This document shows, piece after piece, positions 52,297-61,154 of a DNA stretch of 64,000 nt (positions are counted from its first letter, which is position 1; each line of letters begins with the position of its first letter). The stretch comes from Chloroflexota bacterium (GTDB lineage Bacteria > Chloroflexota > Anaerolineae > UBA2200 > JACIWT01), in assembly GCA_014360825.1 (NCBI GenBank), contig JACIWT010000001.1, forward strand, positions 1 through 64,000, in the 5' to 3' direction. Both the position numbers and the translations under genes were made by a program. The notes below the pieces were generated by a model, which worked only from the letters and a program-made list of their open reading frames with translations, made no database searches and was not told where the DNA came from.

Positions 52297-54021
52297 TTGT
52301 CTAACCCTGTGCGAGGTATGTTGATCCTGTTTCTTCTCCTGGCCTTGGTGATCCTGGTTGCCTGGCAGGCGAGAGATTATATCACAGATACTCTTGTAAA
52401 TCTCACCGGGGAAGAGGATCACGTTGAGCAAATCAAAGGGTTAGGCGCACTGATCCTCTTGCGTTTCACCCAGGCTCCGCTGGAACTAGCCCCCTATGTG
52501 CCTATTCAGCACACGGGCATCAACCCGTTCGGGATCAATACCTTTCTGGAGCAGGAAGTCGAACCTGAGAAAGTGGAGCGTTCGCTACGCATGATACGAG
52601 ATGCAGGCTTTCACTGGATCCGCCAAGAGTTCCCTTGGGAGGACATTGAGATCAGTGGCAAAGGAGACTTCTGGGACCACAAATGGAACGTAAGTGCCTG
52701 GGCTAAGTACGACCGGATCGTAGAACTGGCGAATCAATATGGTTTGGAAATCATCGCTCGACTGGATAACCCACCTGCTTGGTCGCGTGCCCGTGGCGAT
52801 GAGATCGGCACCCGCGCCCCGCCAGACAATTTTGAGGATTTCGGTGACTTTGTGTACGCCGTGGTCTCTCGCTATAAGGGCAAAATCCGCTATTACCAGA
52901 TCTGGAACGAGCCAAATATCTATCCAGAATGGGGCGAACAGCCCCCCGATCCGGAGGGCTATGTGGAGTTGCTGCGGATCGCATACCAGAGAGCAAAAGA
53001 AGCCGATCCCAATTGCGTGATCCTCTGCGCAGGGTTGGCCCAGACGATCGAGCACAACGATCGTAACATGGACGATCTCATGTATCTCCAGCGCATGTAT
53101 GACGCTGGCGCTGCGCCCTATTTCGACATCATGGGCGTGATGGCTTACGGCCTCTGGACTGGGCCGACCGACCGGCGAGTTAGCCCTGATCGGACGAATT
53201 TTGCCCGCCCCCAGCTCATTCGCGACATCATGGTGCGCAATGGTGATGCTCACAAGCCTATCTGGGCTACTGAGATCGGGTGGAACGCACTGCCGTCAGA
53301 TTTCCCAGGCGTAGCCAATTTTGGGCGCGTTACGCTGGAGAAACAGGCTGAGTACGCCGTTCAGGCCTACCAGCGTGCCCAGGATGAATGGCCGTGGATG
53401 GGAGTGATGAATTACTGGTTCTTTAAACGCGCTACTGATGCAGAGCGTGACCAGAGTTTTTACTATTTTCGCCTAGTCGAGCCAGATTTCACGCCCTTGC
53501 CAGTCTATGAGGCCCTGAGGGACTATGCTCATCAACCCCCGGTGATGTCTATCGGCTATCATCAAGAGAGCCATTGGTCATTGCAGTACTCCGGAAACTG
53601 GATCACTGTACGTGATGACCAGGCAGTCCTAGGCGCTTACAAGATAGCCACAGAACCCGAAAGCACCTTGAATTTTGTGTTCAAGGGAACAGACTTGGAC
53701 CTCGTTGTCCTACGTCAGCCTGAAAGCGGACGAATCCTCGTCTCGATCCAGGGCTGTAGTCCGAAGGAGATAGACCTACACTCACCAACGTTAGTCTATG
53801 GGGAGGTGATTCCCCTGGCACGTGGCCTGCCAAACCAGAAACACAGCGTCGAGATCCGCCTACTATCAGGCACGGCGGCTATAGATGGAGTAATTGTCCG
53901 GCGAGGCGAGGCGTGGGGACACAATGCGTTTGTCGCTGTGCTCTTTTTTCTGCTTTTGCTCGCAGTGGTGGTGGCTCGCAGTTGGATTAAGCATTCGAGC
54001 AAAGGGTACGCAAATGCTTGA
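52297..54021 (+). CDS. Membrane-tethered glycoside hydrolase-like protein (clan GH-A)
   Basis: The 574-residue protein has an N-terminal helix (about 8-24), a (beta/alpha)8 domain of about 330 residues, a beta-sandwich domain (about 420-540) and a C-terminal helix (about 545-563). YYQIWNEPNIYPEWG supplies the acid/base Glu205 and PIWATEIGWN the nucleophile Glu326, as in GH39 and GH5-type retaining glycosidases. It would act outside the cell while bound by both ends. It sits between GT9 and GT39 genes and may trim or remodel a glycan made by them. The TTG start 52297 follows AGGAGGACG. Confidence 0.78.
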   Translation: MSNPVRGMLILFLLLALVILVAWQARDYITDTLVNLTGEEDHVEQIKGLGALILLRFTQAPLELAPYVPIQHTGINPFGINTFLEQEVEPEKVERSLRMIRDAGFHWIRQEFPWEDIEISGKGDFWDHKWNVSAWAKYDRIVELANQYGLEIIARLDNPPAWSRARGDEIGTRAPPDNFEDFGDFVYAVVSRYKGKIRYYQIWNEPNIYPEWGEQPPDPEGYVELLRIAYQRAKEADPNCVILCAGLAQTIEHNDRNMDDLMYLQRMYDAGAAPYFDIMGVMAYGLWTGPTDRRVSPDRTNFARPQLIRDIMVRNGDAHKPIWATEIGWNALPSDFPGVANFGRVTLEKQAEYAVQAYQRAQDEWPWMGVMNYWFFKRATDAERDQSFYYFRLVEPDFTPLPVYEALRDYAHQPPVMSIGYHQESHWSLQYSGNWITVRDDQAVLGAYKIATEPESTLNFVFKGTDLDLVVLRQPESGRILVSIQGCSPKEIDLHSPTLVYGEVIPLARGLPNQKHSVEIRLLSGTAAIDGVIVRRGEAWGHNAFVAVLFFLLLLAVVVARSWIKHSSKGYANA

Positions 54022-56404
54022 CCGGTCCACTCGGACGCGAATAATGCTTGCCACTATTCTGGTCCTGGCACTGGGGTTGCGCCTGTACCGACTAGATGGC
54101 CAGAGTTTCTGGAACGATGAGGGGACAAGCGTTGCCTTAGCAGGGCGCAGCCTCGCCGTGATCACGCGTAGTGCAGCCCATGATATCCATCCGCCGTTAT
54201 ATTATTATTTGTTGCATTTTTGGATCGGTTTGGCGGGGAGCAGCGAGGCCGGTGCGCGTTCATTGTCCGTGCTGACCGGGGTGCTGGTCGTAGCCACCAC
54301 TTATTTGCTCGGAAAACAGCTTTTCGGCTCAAACATCGGGCTTCTTGCAGCACTATTATCGGCCTTCTCTCCATTGGGCGTCTATTACTCTCAAGAGGCG
54401 CGCATGTATATTATGGTTACGCTGTGGGCCGTGTTATCCATTTACTTACTCGTGCGCTTGCTTGACCGGCCAACCTATTTGATGGCCACCTTCTACTTGG
54501 CGACCACAACCCTGGCTCTGTACAGCCACTACTTTGCGGCAGTGCTTTTGGTGATCGAGAATCTTATTTTCCTGGCGTGGTTTGTTGGCCAGTACAGGCG
54601 CCGCCTCAGGTCATTAGCCAAGTGGCTGCTTCTCCAAGTCATCATCCTCGCCCTTTACATCCCCTGGGTTTGGATGACCCGGGAACAATTGGGTATCTGG
54701 CCTGCTATCAGCCAACCCCTGTCCTTGCAACAACTCCTCGCCGATCTGGCTCGTGTGTTCTCGCTGGGCCTTTCCGTTCCCGCAAAAACGACCCCTGTGG
54801 TGCTCATTTTTACGGCGCTATTGTTGATCGGGTTGATGCCCCCGGTTCGTTACCACAAAAGCAATAGAAAGAAAGAAGGAGTCTTTGCGCCCCGCTCGTT
54901 GGGTGCACATATCATCGTTGTACTCTACTTGGCTATACCCATTGGTGCCTTATATCTTGCCTCGCTGCGCCGGCCCATGTACGACCCCAAGTTCCTCCTC
55001 TGGGTAATGCCGGCTTACTATGTTTTGGTGGCGCGGGGAATTTGTACCCTCTTGCCAGAACAGCGATCATACCGCGACGTAAAGGCATGGCTCCGCGCTT
55101 TGTTAGCAGGCATGGGGTTTGCCTTTACGCTACTGGCCCCGCTGACTTCTCTTGCGAATTACTACTTCGACAGCCAATATGCTCGTGATGATTACCGGAG
55201 TATTGCGCATTATATCGAGGTCATCGAAAAAACGGGCGACGCTATTCTCATCAATGCACCAAGCCAAATTGAGACTTTCATGCTCTATTATCGCGGCGGG
55301 TTGCCAATCTACCCTTTGCCCAGGCAACGCCCGCTGGACGAAGATGCCACCCAGGCTGAATTGAAGGAGATGATTACCGGACGCAATCGCATTTTCGCTA
55401 TCTTCTGGGCTACCGATGAGAGTGATCCGCACCGTTTTGTAGAGACATGGTTAGACGAACACGCATACAAGGCTATTGACTCTTGGTACGGAGATGTGCG
55501 CTTCGTTATCTACGCAGTTCCCTGCCAATCGCTCGGCGAACGGATTGTTCACCCAGTGGACGCTCGCTTGGGAGATAGCATTCGGTTCCGGGGTTACAGC
55601 CTACTCACCCCTGAAGTCGAAGCAGGGGATATTTTGCAACTTGCTCTGTTCTGGGAAGCGACTAGTCCGATTGGGCACCGATACAAGGTTTTCGTCCATG
55701 CTATAGACGACCACGGTCACATTGTGGGTCAGCGCGATGCGGAGCCAGGCGGTGGGGCTCGACTGACTACTACGTGGACGCCGAGGGAACTGATAGTGGA
55801 TAATTACGGAGTGCCTATTCTCCCTGCCGTTCCACCCGGTCGCTACCAAATCGAAATTGGCATGTATGGCCTGGATGATGGCGTCCGCCTCCCTATTTAC
55901 GTGCCTGGCAAGGCAGTGGATGACAAACTCCTGTTGGAGCCCGTGGTAGTGCGGCGTGGGTCTGCGCCACCACTGGCCATTCTGGATTTGCAGCACCACC
56001 GCGAAGCAGATTGTGGTCCCCTGCAATTGCTAGGGTTCACCCTGGTTCGCCTCGGTTTCGAGCACGACCCCAATGTGCCACTGCGCCCTGGGGATATTGC
56101 TCACCTGACGCTTTTCTGGCTCGCCAAAGAAACACCCCCATCGGATGCCACCCTAACCTTCCGCCTGCACGACTATTCCGGTCACCCCATCGCCGAGTGG
56201 CACACCTCGGTAACCGAAGGCTTCTACCCAGCATTGATATGGCTGCCAGGAGAGATTGTGCGGGATCAGCACAACCTGCCCCTTCCCAGCGGGCTGACAC
56301 CTGGCCGTTACGACTTGCATTTGAGCCTCGAGTACGCGCCCTCGGCAGGCATTCCCTCCGCCACGCTGATCTTAACAAAGATAACTCTGGAGGAGGGCGG
56401 ATAA
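54014..56404 (+). CDS. GT39-family membrane glycosyltransferase with two C-terminal beta-sandwich repeats
   Basis: The 796-residue protein resembles the 3979-6804 gene: first helix, then FWNDEGTSVALAGRSL with the catalytic acidic pair, HPPLYYYLLHFWIG and SPLGVYYSQEARMYIMV in the membrane domain, and two copies of the beta-sandwich repeat (near 540-660 and 680-790; LALFWEATSPIGHRYKVFVHA, LTLFWLAKETPP). ATG 54014 is used; a longer frame from 53894 is shadow of the preceding gene. It overlaps the glycosidase-like gene by 8 bp. It is likely a polyprenyl-phosphate-sugar-dependent transferase on the outer face. Confidence 0.82.
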   Translation: MLDRSTRTRIMLATILVLALGLRLYRLDGQSFWNDEGTSVALAGRSLAVITRSAAHDIHPPLYYYLLHFWIGLAGSSEAGARSLSVLTGVLVVATTYLLGKQLFGSNIGLLAALLSAFSPLGVYYSQEARMYIMVTLWAVLSIYLLVRLLDRPTYLMATFYLATTTLALYSHYFAAVLLVIENLIFLAWFVGQYRRRLRSLAKWLLLQVIILALYIPWVWMTREQLGIWPAISQPLSLQQLLADLARVFSLGLSVPAKTTPVVLIFTALLLIGLMPPVRYHKSNRKKEGVFAPRSLGAHIIVVLYLAIPIGALYLASLRRPMYDPKFLLWVMPAYYVLVARGICTLLPEQRSYRDVKAWLRALLAGMGFAFTLLAPLTSLANYYFDSQYARDDYRSIAHYIEVIEKTGDAILINAPSQIETFMLYYRGGLPIYPLPRQRPLDEDATQAELKEMITGRNRIFAIFWATDESDPHRFVETWLDEHAYKAIDSWYGDVRFVIYAVPCQSLGERIVHPVDARLGDSIRFRGYSLLTPEVEAGDILQLALFWEATSPIGHRYKVFVHAIDDHGHIVGQRDAEPGGGARLTTTWTPRELIVDNYGVPILPAVPPGRYQIEIGMYGLDDGVRLPIYVPGKAVDDKLLLEPVVVRRGSAPPLAILDLQHHREADCGPLQLLGFTLVRLGFEHDPNVPLRPGDIAHLTLFWLAKETPPSDATLTFRLHDYSGHPIAEWHTSVTEGFYPALIWLPGEIVRDQHNLPLPSGLTPGRYDLHLSLEYAPSAGIPSATLILTKITLEEGG

Positions 56405-56459
56405 ATGAGCGTCTGCGCATCCTCCGACGTGGCTTTTTTCCAAAATTCAACCAACAAGA

Positions 56460-56488
56460 TTGACATTTAACCCGAATAGCAGTATCTT
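56460..56488 (+). promoter_or_regulatory. Promoter of the resB operon
   Basis: TTGACA (56460-56465) and TATCTT (56483-56488) are separated by 17 bp. The expected start lies immediately before a tandem repeat. Confidence 0.7.
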
Positions 56489-56497
56489 TGTATTGGA

Positions 56498-56517
56498 TGT
56501 GCACAGTTGTGCACAGT
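56498..56517 (+). repeat. Tandem palindromic decamer TGTGCACAGT, possible operator
   Basis: TGTGCACAGT occurs twice in perfect tandem (56498-56507, 56508-56517). Each copy contains TGTGCACA, an 8-bp palindrome, and the 10-bp period puts both on the same DNA face. It lies between promoter and the GGAGG of resB, so a bound protein could block initiation or translation. Confidence 0.65.
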
Positions 56518-56527
56518 GGAGGCCGAA

Positions 56528-57565
56528 ATGGGGCGGATTAGGTTCTTTTACCTGCGTTGCCTGGGGCTGTTGAGCTCAAGCAAACTGGCCTTTCCACTAC
56601 TGGTTGCTCTGACGATCGGTGCGATCATAGGAACACTCTTTCCCCAACGACCGTCCGTGAGGGATGAAACGCTCTTGAGTCTCTGGCAGGATGCAGTGAG
56701 TGCCAGGTACGGCGGCTATACCAGGATCTTCGATGCCTTTCACTCCGCATGGTTTTTGGGTTTGGTTGCTGCACTCATAGTAAACATAATAGTATGTACC
56801 ACCACCCGGCTTCGCTCTATCTGGCGTGCGCTGACCCGCACTAGCATGGAGATCACCGATGCACTGCTGACGCACTGTGAGGCTCGTTTCAGTTTCACTG
56901 CCAGGGACCCGGACTCCGCTGTTAAGATAATCGCGCGCAATCTTAAACAGGCAGGCTTCCGTGTGCTATATCAGGAACAGGGTAAAGGAACGCACATCTA
57001 TGCCGAGCGACATGGCTGGGCCCGACTAGGCACTATCCTCGTCCATGGCCCCATTATCCTCATCGTGCTGGCTGCCACTTGGGGCCAAGTGAAGGGTTGG
57101 CGGATAGAGGCATTGGCTCTACCACCGGGCGTTGAAACCCCAGTAGAGCGAGCGGGTTTCCAACTGCGAGGAGAGAGTTTCGAAATCATACCCTATCCCG
57201 ATGGCAGTGCCCGGGATTTCCGCGCCCAGGTTGCCGTATTAGAAGCGGGCCGAGTTGTCCAATCCAGCACCATTCGTATCAACGAACCCCTCTCGTACCA
57301 CGGTGTTGGAATCTATCTCGTCAGTTTCGATGAGGACGAAACGGGATGCCTTTATCCCATAGCGATGGCCGTCTACGATCCGAGTTACCCGTTTGTGATA
57401 TCCGGCGCATTGTGCTTTGTAATCGGTGCCATGCTTCGTTTCTACCTCCCTGTGCGCCGGGTCTGGTGCCGCGTGGGCCGAGATGGAGTGGTCGAAATAG
57501 GCGCGGATGCCAAATACTGGCTCAAAAAATGGGCAGATGAATTGCGGCCTGCAATTGGAGGTTGA
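56528..57565 (+). CDS. resB: ResB-like cytochrome c biogenesis protein
   Basis: The 345-residue membrane protein has LGLLSSSKLAFPLLVALTIGAIIGTLFPQ, the ResB/Ccs1 first helix, FHSAWFLGLVAALIVNIIVCTTTRL, and a third helix (WARLGTILVHGPIILIVLAATWG) with a conserved His for heme, then an outside domain and a last helix. It works with CcsA in system II heme delivery to apocytochrome c. ATG 56528 after GGAGGCCGAA is used. It overlaps ccsA by 4 bp. Confidence 0.86.
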   Translation: MGRIRFFYLRCLGLLSSSKLAFPLLVALTIGAIIGTLFPQRPSVRDETLLSLWQDAVSARYGGYTRIFDAFHSAWFLGLVAALIVNIIVCTTTRLRSIWRALTRTSMEITDALLTHCEARFSFTARDPDSAVKIIARNLKQAGFRVLYQEQGKGTHIYAERHGWARLGTILVHGPIILIVLAATWGQVKGWRIEALALPPGVETPVERAGFQLRGESFEIIPYPDGSARDFRAQVAVLEAGRVVQSSTIRINEPLSYHGVGIYLVSFDEDETGCLYPIAMAVYDPSYPFVISGALCFVIGAMLRFYLPVRRVWCRVGRDGVVEIGADAKYWLKKWADELRPAIGG

Positions 57566-58392
57566 GGGTGCCGGGTGAGAGTGCCTTCATCTCGCTGGCC
57601 TGTGTGATCACAGGGGTAGGCTTCCTGGCCCTCCTGATAGCCTTGATCAGGCGGCAAGAGACGCTGGACCGGTCTGGCCAAGTGCTGACTGTGGTTGCAT
57701 CACTGGCAATGTTAGGCAGCGTCATTGCCCGCGGGTTAGCAACGGGGCATTGGCCGATGGCGACCACCTACGAGTTTGCATTGGCTTTCGCTTGCAGCAC
57801 TCTCCTCGCCGCACTCCTTTTGGCGCGGAGGCTTGGTTCTGGACGCGGCCTGGTGCTCGCCCTGATGATGGCATTGCTTATCGAAATCTATGCGCTCCTA
57901 GGGGTTCCAGATGGGGATAAGATTGCTCGACCGTTGCTCCCAGCGTTGCAGACGATATGGTTTGAGATGCACACCTTCACAGCGGCACTGGCCTATGGTG
58001 CAGGCGCGGCCACAGGGGGGCTGGGATTGATGCGGATCCTCTCCCATCTGGGCTTATGGCAGGACTCGCTACCAGAAGCAGAGCGGCAGGATGAGGTTAT
58101 CGAAAGCGGCGTGGGCTTCGTTTTCTTATTCCTGAGTCTAAGCATTATCACTGGGGCCATTTGGGCTCAGAAGGCCTGGGGAAGTTACTGGAGTTGGGAC
58201 CTTAAAGAGACTTGGGCGTTGATTACATGGTTCGTGTACTTGCTCTACTTTCATAGACGTTCAGCGCGTCATTGGCGCGGGATGCCCCTAGCGACGTTGA
58301 CGGTATTGGGCCTGGCTTGCATTCTATTTACCTACTTGGGTGTAGGACCGTTGGCTCGTGCGGTAGGGGTATACAGTTTACACGCGTATTGA
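57562..58392 (+). CDS. ccsA: CcsA/ResC-like cytochrome c assembly protein
   Basis: The 276-residue protein has eight hydrophobic segments and the Trp-rich heme-handling signature IWAQKAWGSYWSWDLKETWALITW, with flanking His (MHTFTAAL, YFHRRSARHW). It carries heme across the membrane and attaches it with ResB. The start is TTG 57562 (or GTG 57568), overlapping resB. The next gene, a radical SAM enzyme, starts 4 bp after its stop. No cytochrome c gene is in the window. Confidence 0.9.
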   Translation: MRVPGESAFISLACVITGVGFLALLIALIRRQETLDRSGQVLTVVASLAMLGSVIARGLATGHWPMATTYEFALAFACSTLLAALLLARRLGSGRGLVLALMMALLIEIYALLGVPDGDKIARPLLPALQTIWFEMHTFTAALAYGAGAATGGLGLMRILSHLGLWQDSLPEAERQDEVIESGVGFVFLFLSLSIITGAIWAQKAWGSYWSWDLKETWALITWFVYLLYFHRRSARHWRGMPLATLTVLGLACILFTYLGVGPLARAVGVYSLHAY

Positions 58393-58396
58393 TTGG

Positions 58397-59614
58397 ATGA
58401 TAAGCAAGGTGAAATTTACACGGCGAGAGTTCATTGGATTGGCAGGCGCTAGCCTGGGGTTGCTGGGCGTACGCGCTTTGCTGTCAGGGGGAACCAGGCA
58501 AGAGACTGAAGAAACACCGCTGCCACCGAACGCGCGCGAAGCGATGTATTATGCTGGCCTGAGCGGCGATTTACGTTGCGAAGTCTGCCATGGAAATGCC
58601 CTACCGTCTAAGGTGCTCTATTGCCACATTTCCCACGCGAAACGCTATGTTAAATGCCTGCTTTGTCCGAGGGGGTGCGTGATTTCAGAAGGACATCGAG
58701 GCGATTGCCGGGTACGCGAGAATCGAGGCGGCAAACTGTACACGATGGTTTTCGGTAATCCTTGTGCGATGGCGATTGACCCCATTGAAAAGAAACCCTT
58801 CTATCATTTCCTACCCGCAAGTGCCGCTTTCTCTATTGCCACGGCGGGATGTAACTTGCACTGCCTCTATTGCCAGAACTATGACATCTCGCAAGTGCCA
58901 CCGGAGCAGACAGAGAATTACGATCTGCCCCCAGAGAAAGTGGTGGCCGCCGCTTTAGGCTACGGTTGTCCTGTCATTGCTTACACCTATTCGGAACCAA
59001 CGGTATTCTATGAATACACGCTGGCGACGGCAAGGCTTGCACGAAAAGCGGGCATCCGTAATGTGGTCGTCAGCGCTGGGTATATGAACCCTGACCCACT
59101 GCGGGAACTCTGTGGTGCGGTGGATGCGATCAAGATCGATTTCAAAGGTTTCAGCGATGATTTTTACAAAAACGTGTGCTCGGCGACTTTACAACCCGTG
59201 TTGGATGGGATGAAACTCATCCGCGATTCCGGAATTCACCTGGAAATTGTTACTCTGGTCGTACCCGGCATGAACGACTCTGAGGAAAACCTGCGTGATA
59301 TGGCGCGCTGGATTATAGATAACTTAGGGCCAGACGTGCCCACCCATTTCTCTCGTTTTTTCCCTCGCTACAAACTCACTAACCTCCCAGCCACCCCCGC
59401 CGCGACAGTTGAGCGGGCACGAGCCATCGCCTTAGAAGAGGGCATCCACTACGCTTACACCGGAAACTTGCCCGGAAGCCCAGGGGATCACACCTATTGC
59501 GCACGCTGTGGTAAGATTCTGATCCAGCGTTTAGGCTTTCAGGTGATGGAAAACAACATAGTGGACGGCAAATGCCGCTATTGTGGCCAGCCGATACCTG
59601 GAGTGTGGCAATGA
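58397..59614 (+). CDS. AmmeMemoRadiSam radical SAM enzyme with Tat-type N-terminus
   Basis: The 405-residue protein has the radical SAM cluster motif AGCNLHCLYCQN (Cys152, 156, 159), an extra Cys array before it (CEVC at 61-64, CLLCPRGC at 87-94, DCRV at 104), as in PflA-like and AmmeMemoRadiSam enzymes, and a C-terminal zinc ribbon (CARCGK ... CRYCGQ). The N-terminus reads FTRREFIGLAGASLGLLG, a twin-arginine signal with hydrophobic core, unusual for a radical SAM enzyme, which needs SAM and a reductant. It overlaps the Memo-AMMECR1 gene by 4 bp, confirming the three-part system. Its reaction is unknown. Confidence 0.88.
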   Translation: MISKVKFTRREFIGLAGASLGLLGVRALLSGGTRQETEETPLPPNAREAMYYAGLSGDLRCEVCHGNALPSKVLYCHISHAKRYVKCLLCPRGCVISEGHRGDCRVRENRGGKLYTMVFGNPCAMAIDPIEKKPFYHFLPASAAFSIATAGCNLHCLYCQNYDISQVPPEQTENYDLPPEKVVAAALGYGCPVIAYTYSEPTVFYEYTLATARLARKAGIRNVVVSAGYMNPDPLRELCGAVDAIKIDFKGFSDDFYKNVCSATLQPVLDGMKLIRDSGIHLEIVTLVVPGMNDSEENLRDMARWIIDNLGPDVPTHFSRFFPRYKLTNLPATPAATVERARAIALEEGIHYAYTGNLPGSPGDHTYCARCGKILIQRLGFQVMENNIVDGKCRYCGQPIPGVWQ

Positions 59615-61149
59615 GTGGAGTGTACCGTGTTTGGGTAACGCTGGCCTTGGTACTGCTTCTCGCAGGGTGTGTCACGACACCGACAGTTACCGAGCCCACA
59701 GCCACAAAGCCCGCCCCGTTACCCTCCGCCACCCCTATTCCATCTGAGAAAGTCCGTCCAGCCATGTTCGCGGGCCTTTTTTATCCCGCAGATCGGGGCG
59801 AATTACAGAGAACGGTGGATGACTTCTTGGCCCAGGTGCAACCAACTCAAGGCACCCCCATTGTCCTGATGGTACCACACGCTGGCTACACCTTCTCCGG
59901 TCCAGTAGCGGCCTACGCCTACCGCCAGATCCAGGGCGTGTCCTACGATGCCATAGTGGTCATCGGCAACAACCACAGTGTCGCCGACTTCTCGGCAGTC
60001 TCTATCTATAGCGAGGGCGCTTTTGCCACACCCCTGGGAGAGGTGCCAGTAGACGAGGCACTGGCTAAAGCCCTTCTGGATGCTGACGAAACGGGGAGAT
60101 TGGTTGCCGAACCTCGTGTACACTATTACGAACACTCCATCGAGGTCCAACTGCCATTCCTGCAACGAGCCCACCCCGGGTGTAAGATCGTGCCCATCAT
60201 GATGGGCCAGCCCACCGCAGAGAATTGCGAGGCTTTGAGCAAAGCTTTGGTGAAAGTGCTAGCCGGGCGACAGGCGCTGATCATTGTCAGTTCCGATATG
60301 GCCCACTATCCAACCTACAATGATGCTGTGCGAGTGGACAATGCTACACTGAGCGCTATTTGCTCTATGGACCCGCAGGCAGTGCTCCAAAATGATCAGC
60401 GGTACATGAGCGCTGGCATTCCCAATCTAGTGTGTACACTGTGCGGCCTGGGGCCAGTGCTCACCGGGATGATGGTGGCAAGAGAACTCGGCGCAAACGA
60501 GGTCACAGTGCTGAAGTATGCCAATTCTGGCGATGTGCCAGCCGGAGAGAGCAATCTTGACCGCGTAGTTGGCTACAGCGCGGTGATGTTCTGGCATTGG
60601 AATCCGCCTAACTTCACGCCGGAGCAGAAAGCAGAACTGCTGGCCTTGGCGCGGCGCACATTGGAAAGGTACTTGACGGAGCACGAGGTCCCTGTGGAAT
60701 CCCCTTTAGAGTATGCGATGGAGAGATGCGGCGTCTTCGTCACCTTGACCAGAGACGGCCAGTTGCGCGGTTGCATCGGGCGCGTTATCCCGCATGAGCC
60801 ACTCTACCACACCATACAGGAATGCACTGTCTTGGCGGCAACCGAGGACCAGCGCTTCCCTCCGGTGAGTGTCGCAGAACTGGGGGATATTCGCATCGAG
60901 ATCTCAGTGCTCTCACCTCTGCATCCACTTAACAATATTGGTGAAATCCAAATAGGCCGTGATGGCCTGGCCATCCTGCACGGGGAGCATTTTGGCTTGC
61001 TGTTGCCACAGGTGCCCGTGCAGGAAGGATGGGATCGTGATGAATATCTCCGGGCACTTTGTCGCAAAGCGGGTCTGCCCGAAGACGCTTGGGCGAAGGG
61101 TGCCACGCTGTACCGTTTCACTGCAGAGGTTTTCGGAGAGAGCGAGTAG
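59611..61149 (+). CDS. Memo-AMMECR1 fusion lipoprotein (AmmeMemoRadiSam proteins B and A)
   Basis: The 512-residue protein has a lipobox LAGC (Cys20), a Thr/Pro linker, a Memo domain (about 48-330) and an AMMECR1 domain (about 338-510). Memo residues include VPHAGYTFSGP (His90), GNNHS (His122), EHSIEVQLPFLQ, SSDMAHY (Asp229, His232) and TLCGLGPV (Cys278), which match the metal site of human MEMO1. AMMECR1 carries the invariant LRGCIG (385-390). The fused pair plus the radical SAM gene form one system. ATG 59611 overlaps the upstream stop; an earlier start would add residues before the signal peptide. Confidence 0.9.
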   Translation: MSGVYRVWVTLALVLLLAGCVTTPTVTEPTATKPAPLPSATPIPSEKVRPAMFAGLFYPADRGELQRTVDDFLAQVQPTQGTPIVLMVPHAGYTFSGPVAAYAYRQIQGVSYDAIVVIGNNHSVADFSAVSIYSEGAFATPLGEVPVDEALAKALLDADETGRLVAEPRVHYYEHSIEVQLPFLQRAHPGCKIVPIMMGQPTAENCEALSKALVKVLAGRQALIIVSSDMAHYPTYNDAVRVDNATLSAICSMDPQAVLQNDQRYMSAGIPNLVCTLCGLGPVLTGMMVARELGANEVTVLKYANSGDVPAGESNLDRVVGYSAVMFWHWNPPNFTPEQKAELLALARRTLERYLTEHEVPVESPLEYAMERCGVFVTLTRDGQLRGCIGRVIPHEPLYHTIQECTVLAATEDQRFPPVSVAELGDIRIEISVLSPLHPLNNIGEIQIGRDGLAILHGEHFGLLLPQVPVQEGWDRDEYLRALCRKAGLPEDAWAKGATLYRFTAEVFGESE

Positions 61150-61154
61150 GAAAC

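Noticed and set aside
53894-54013. Upstream extension of the second GT39 gene
   Set aside because: It is the shadow of the glycosidase-like gene's end; the family start with a hydrophobic helix fits ATG 54014.
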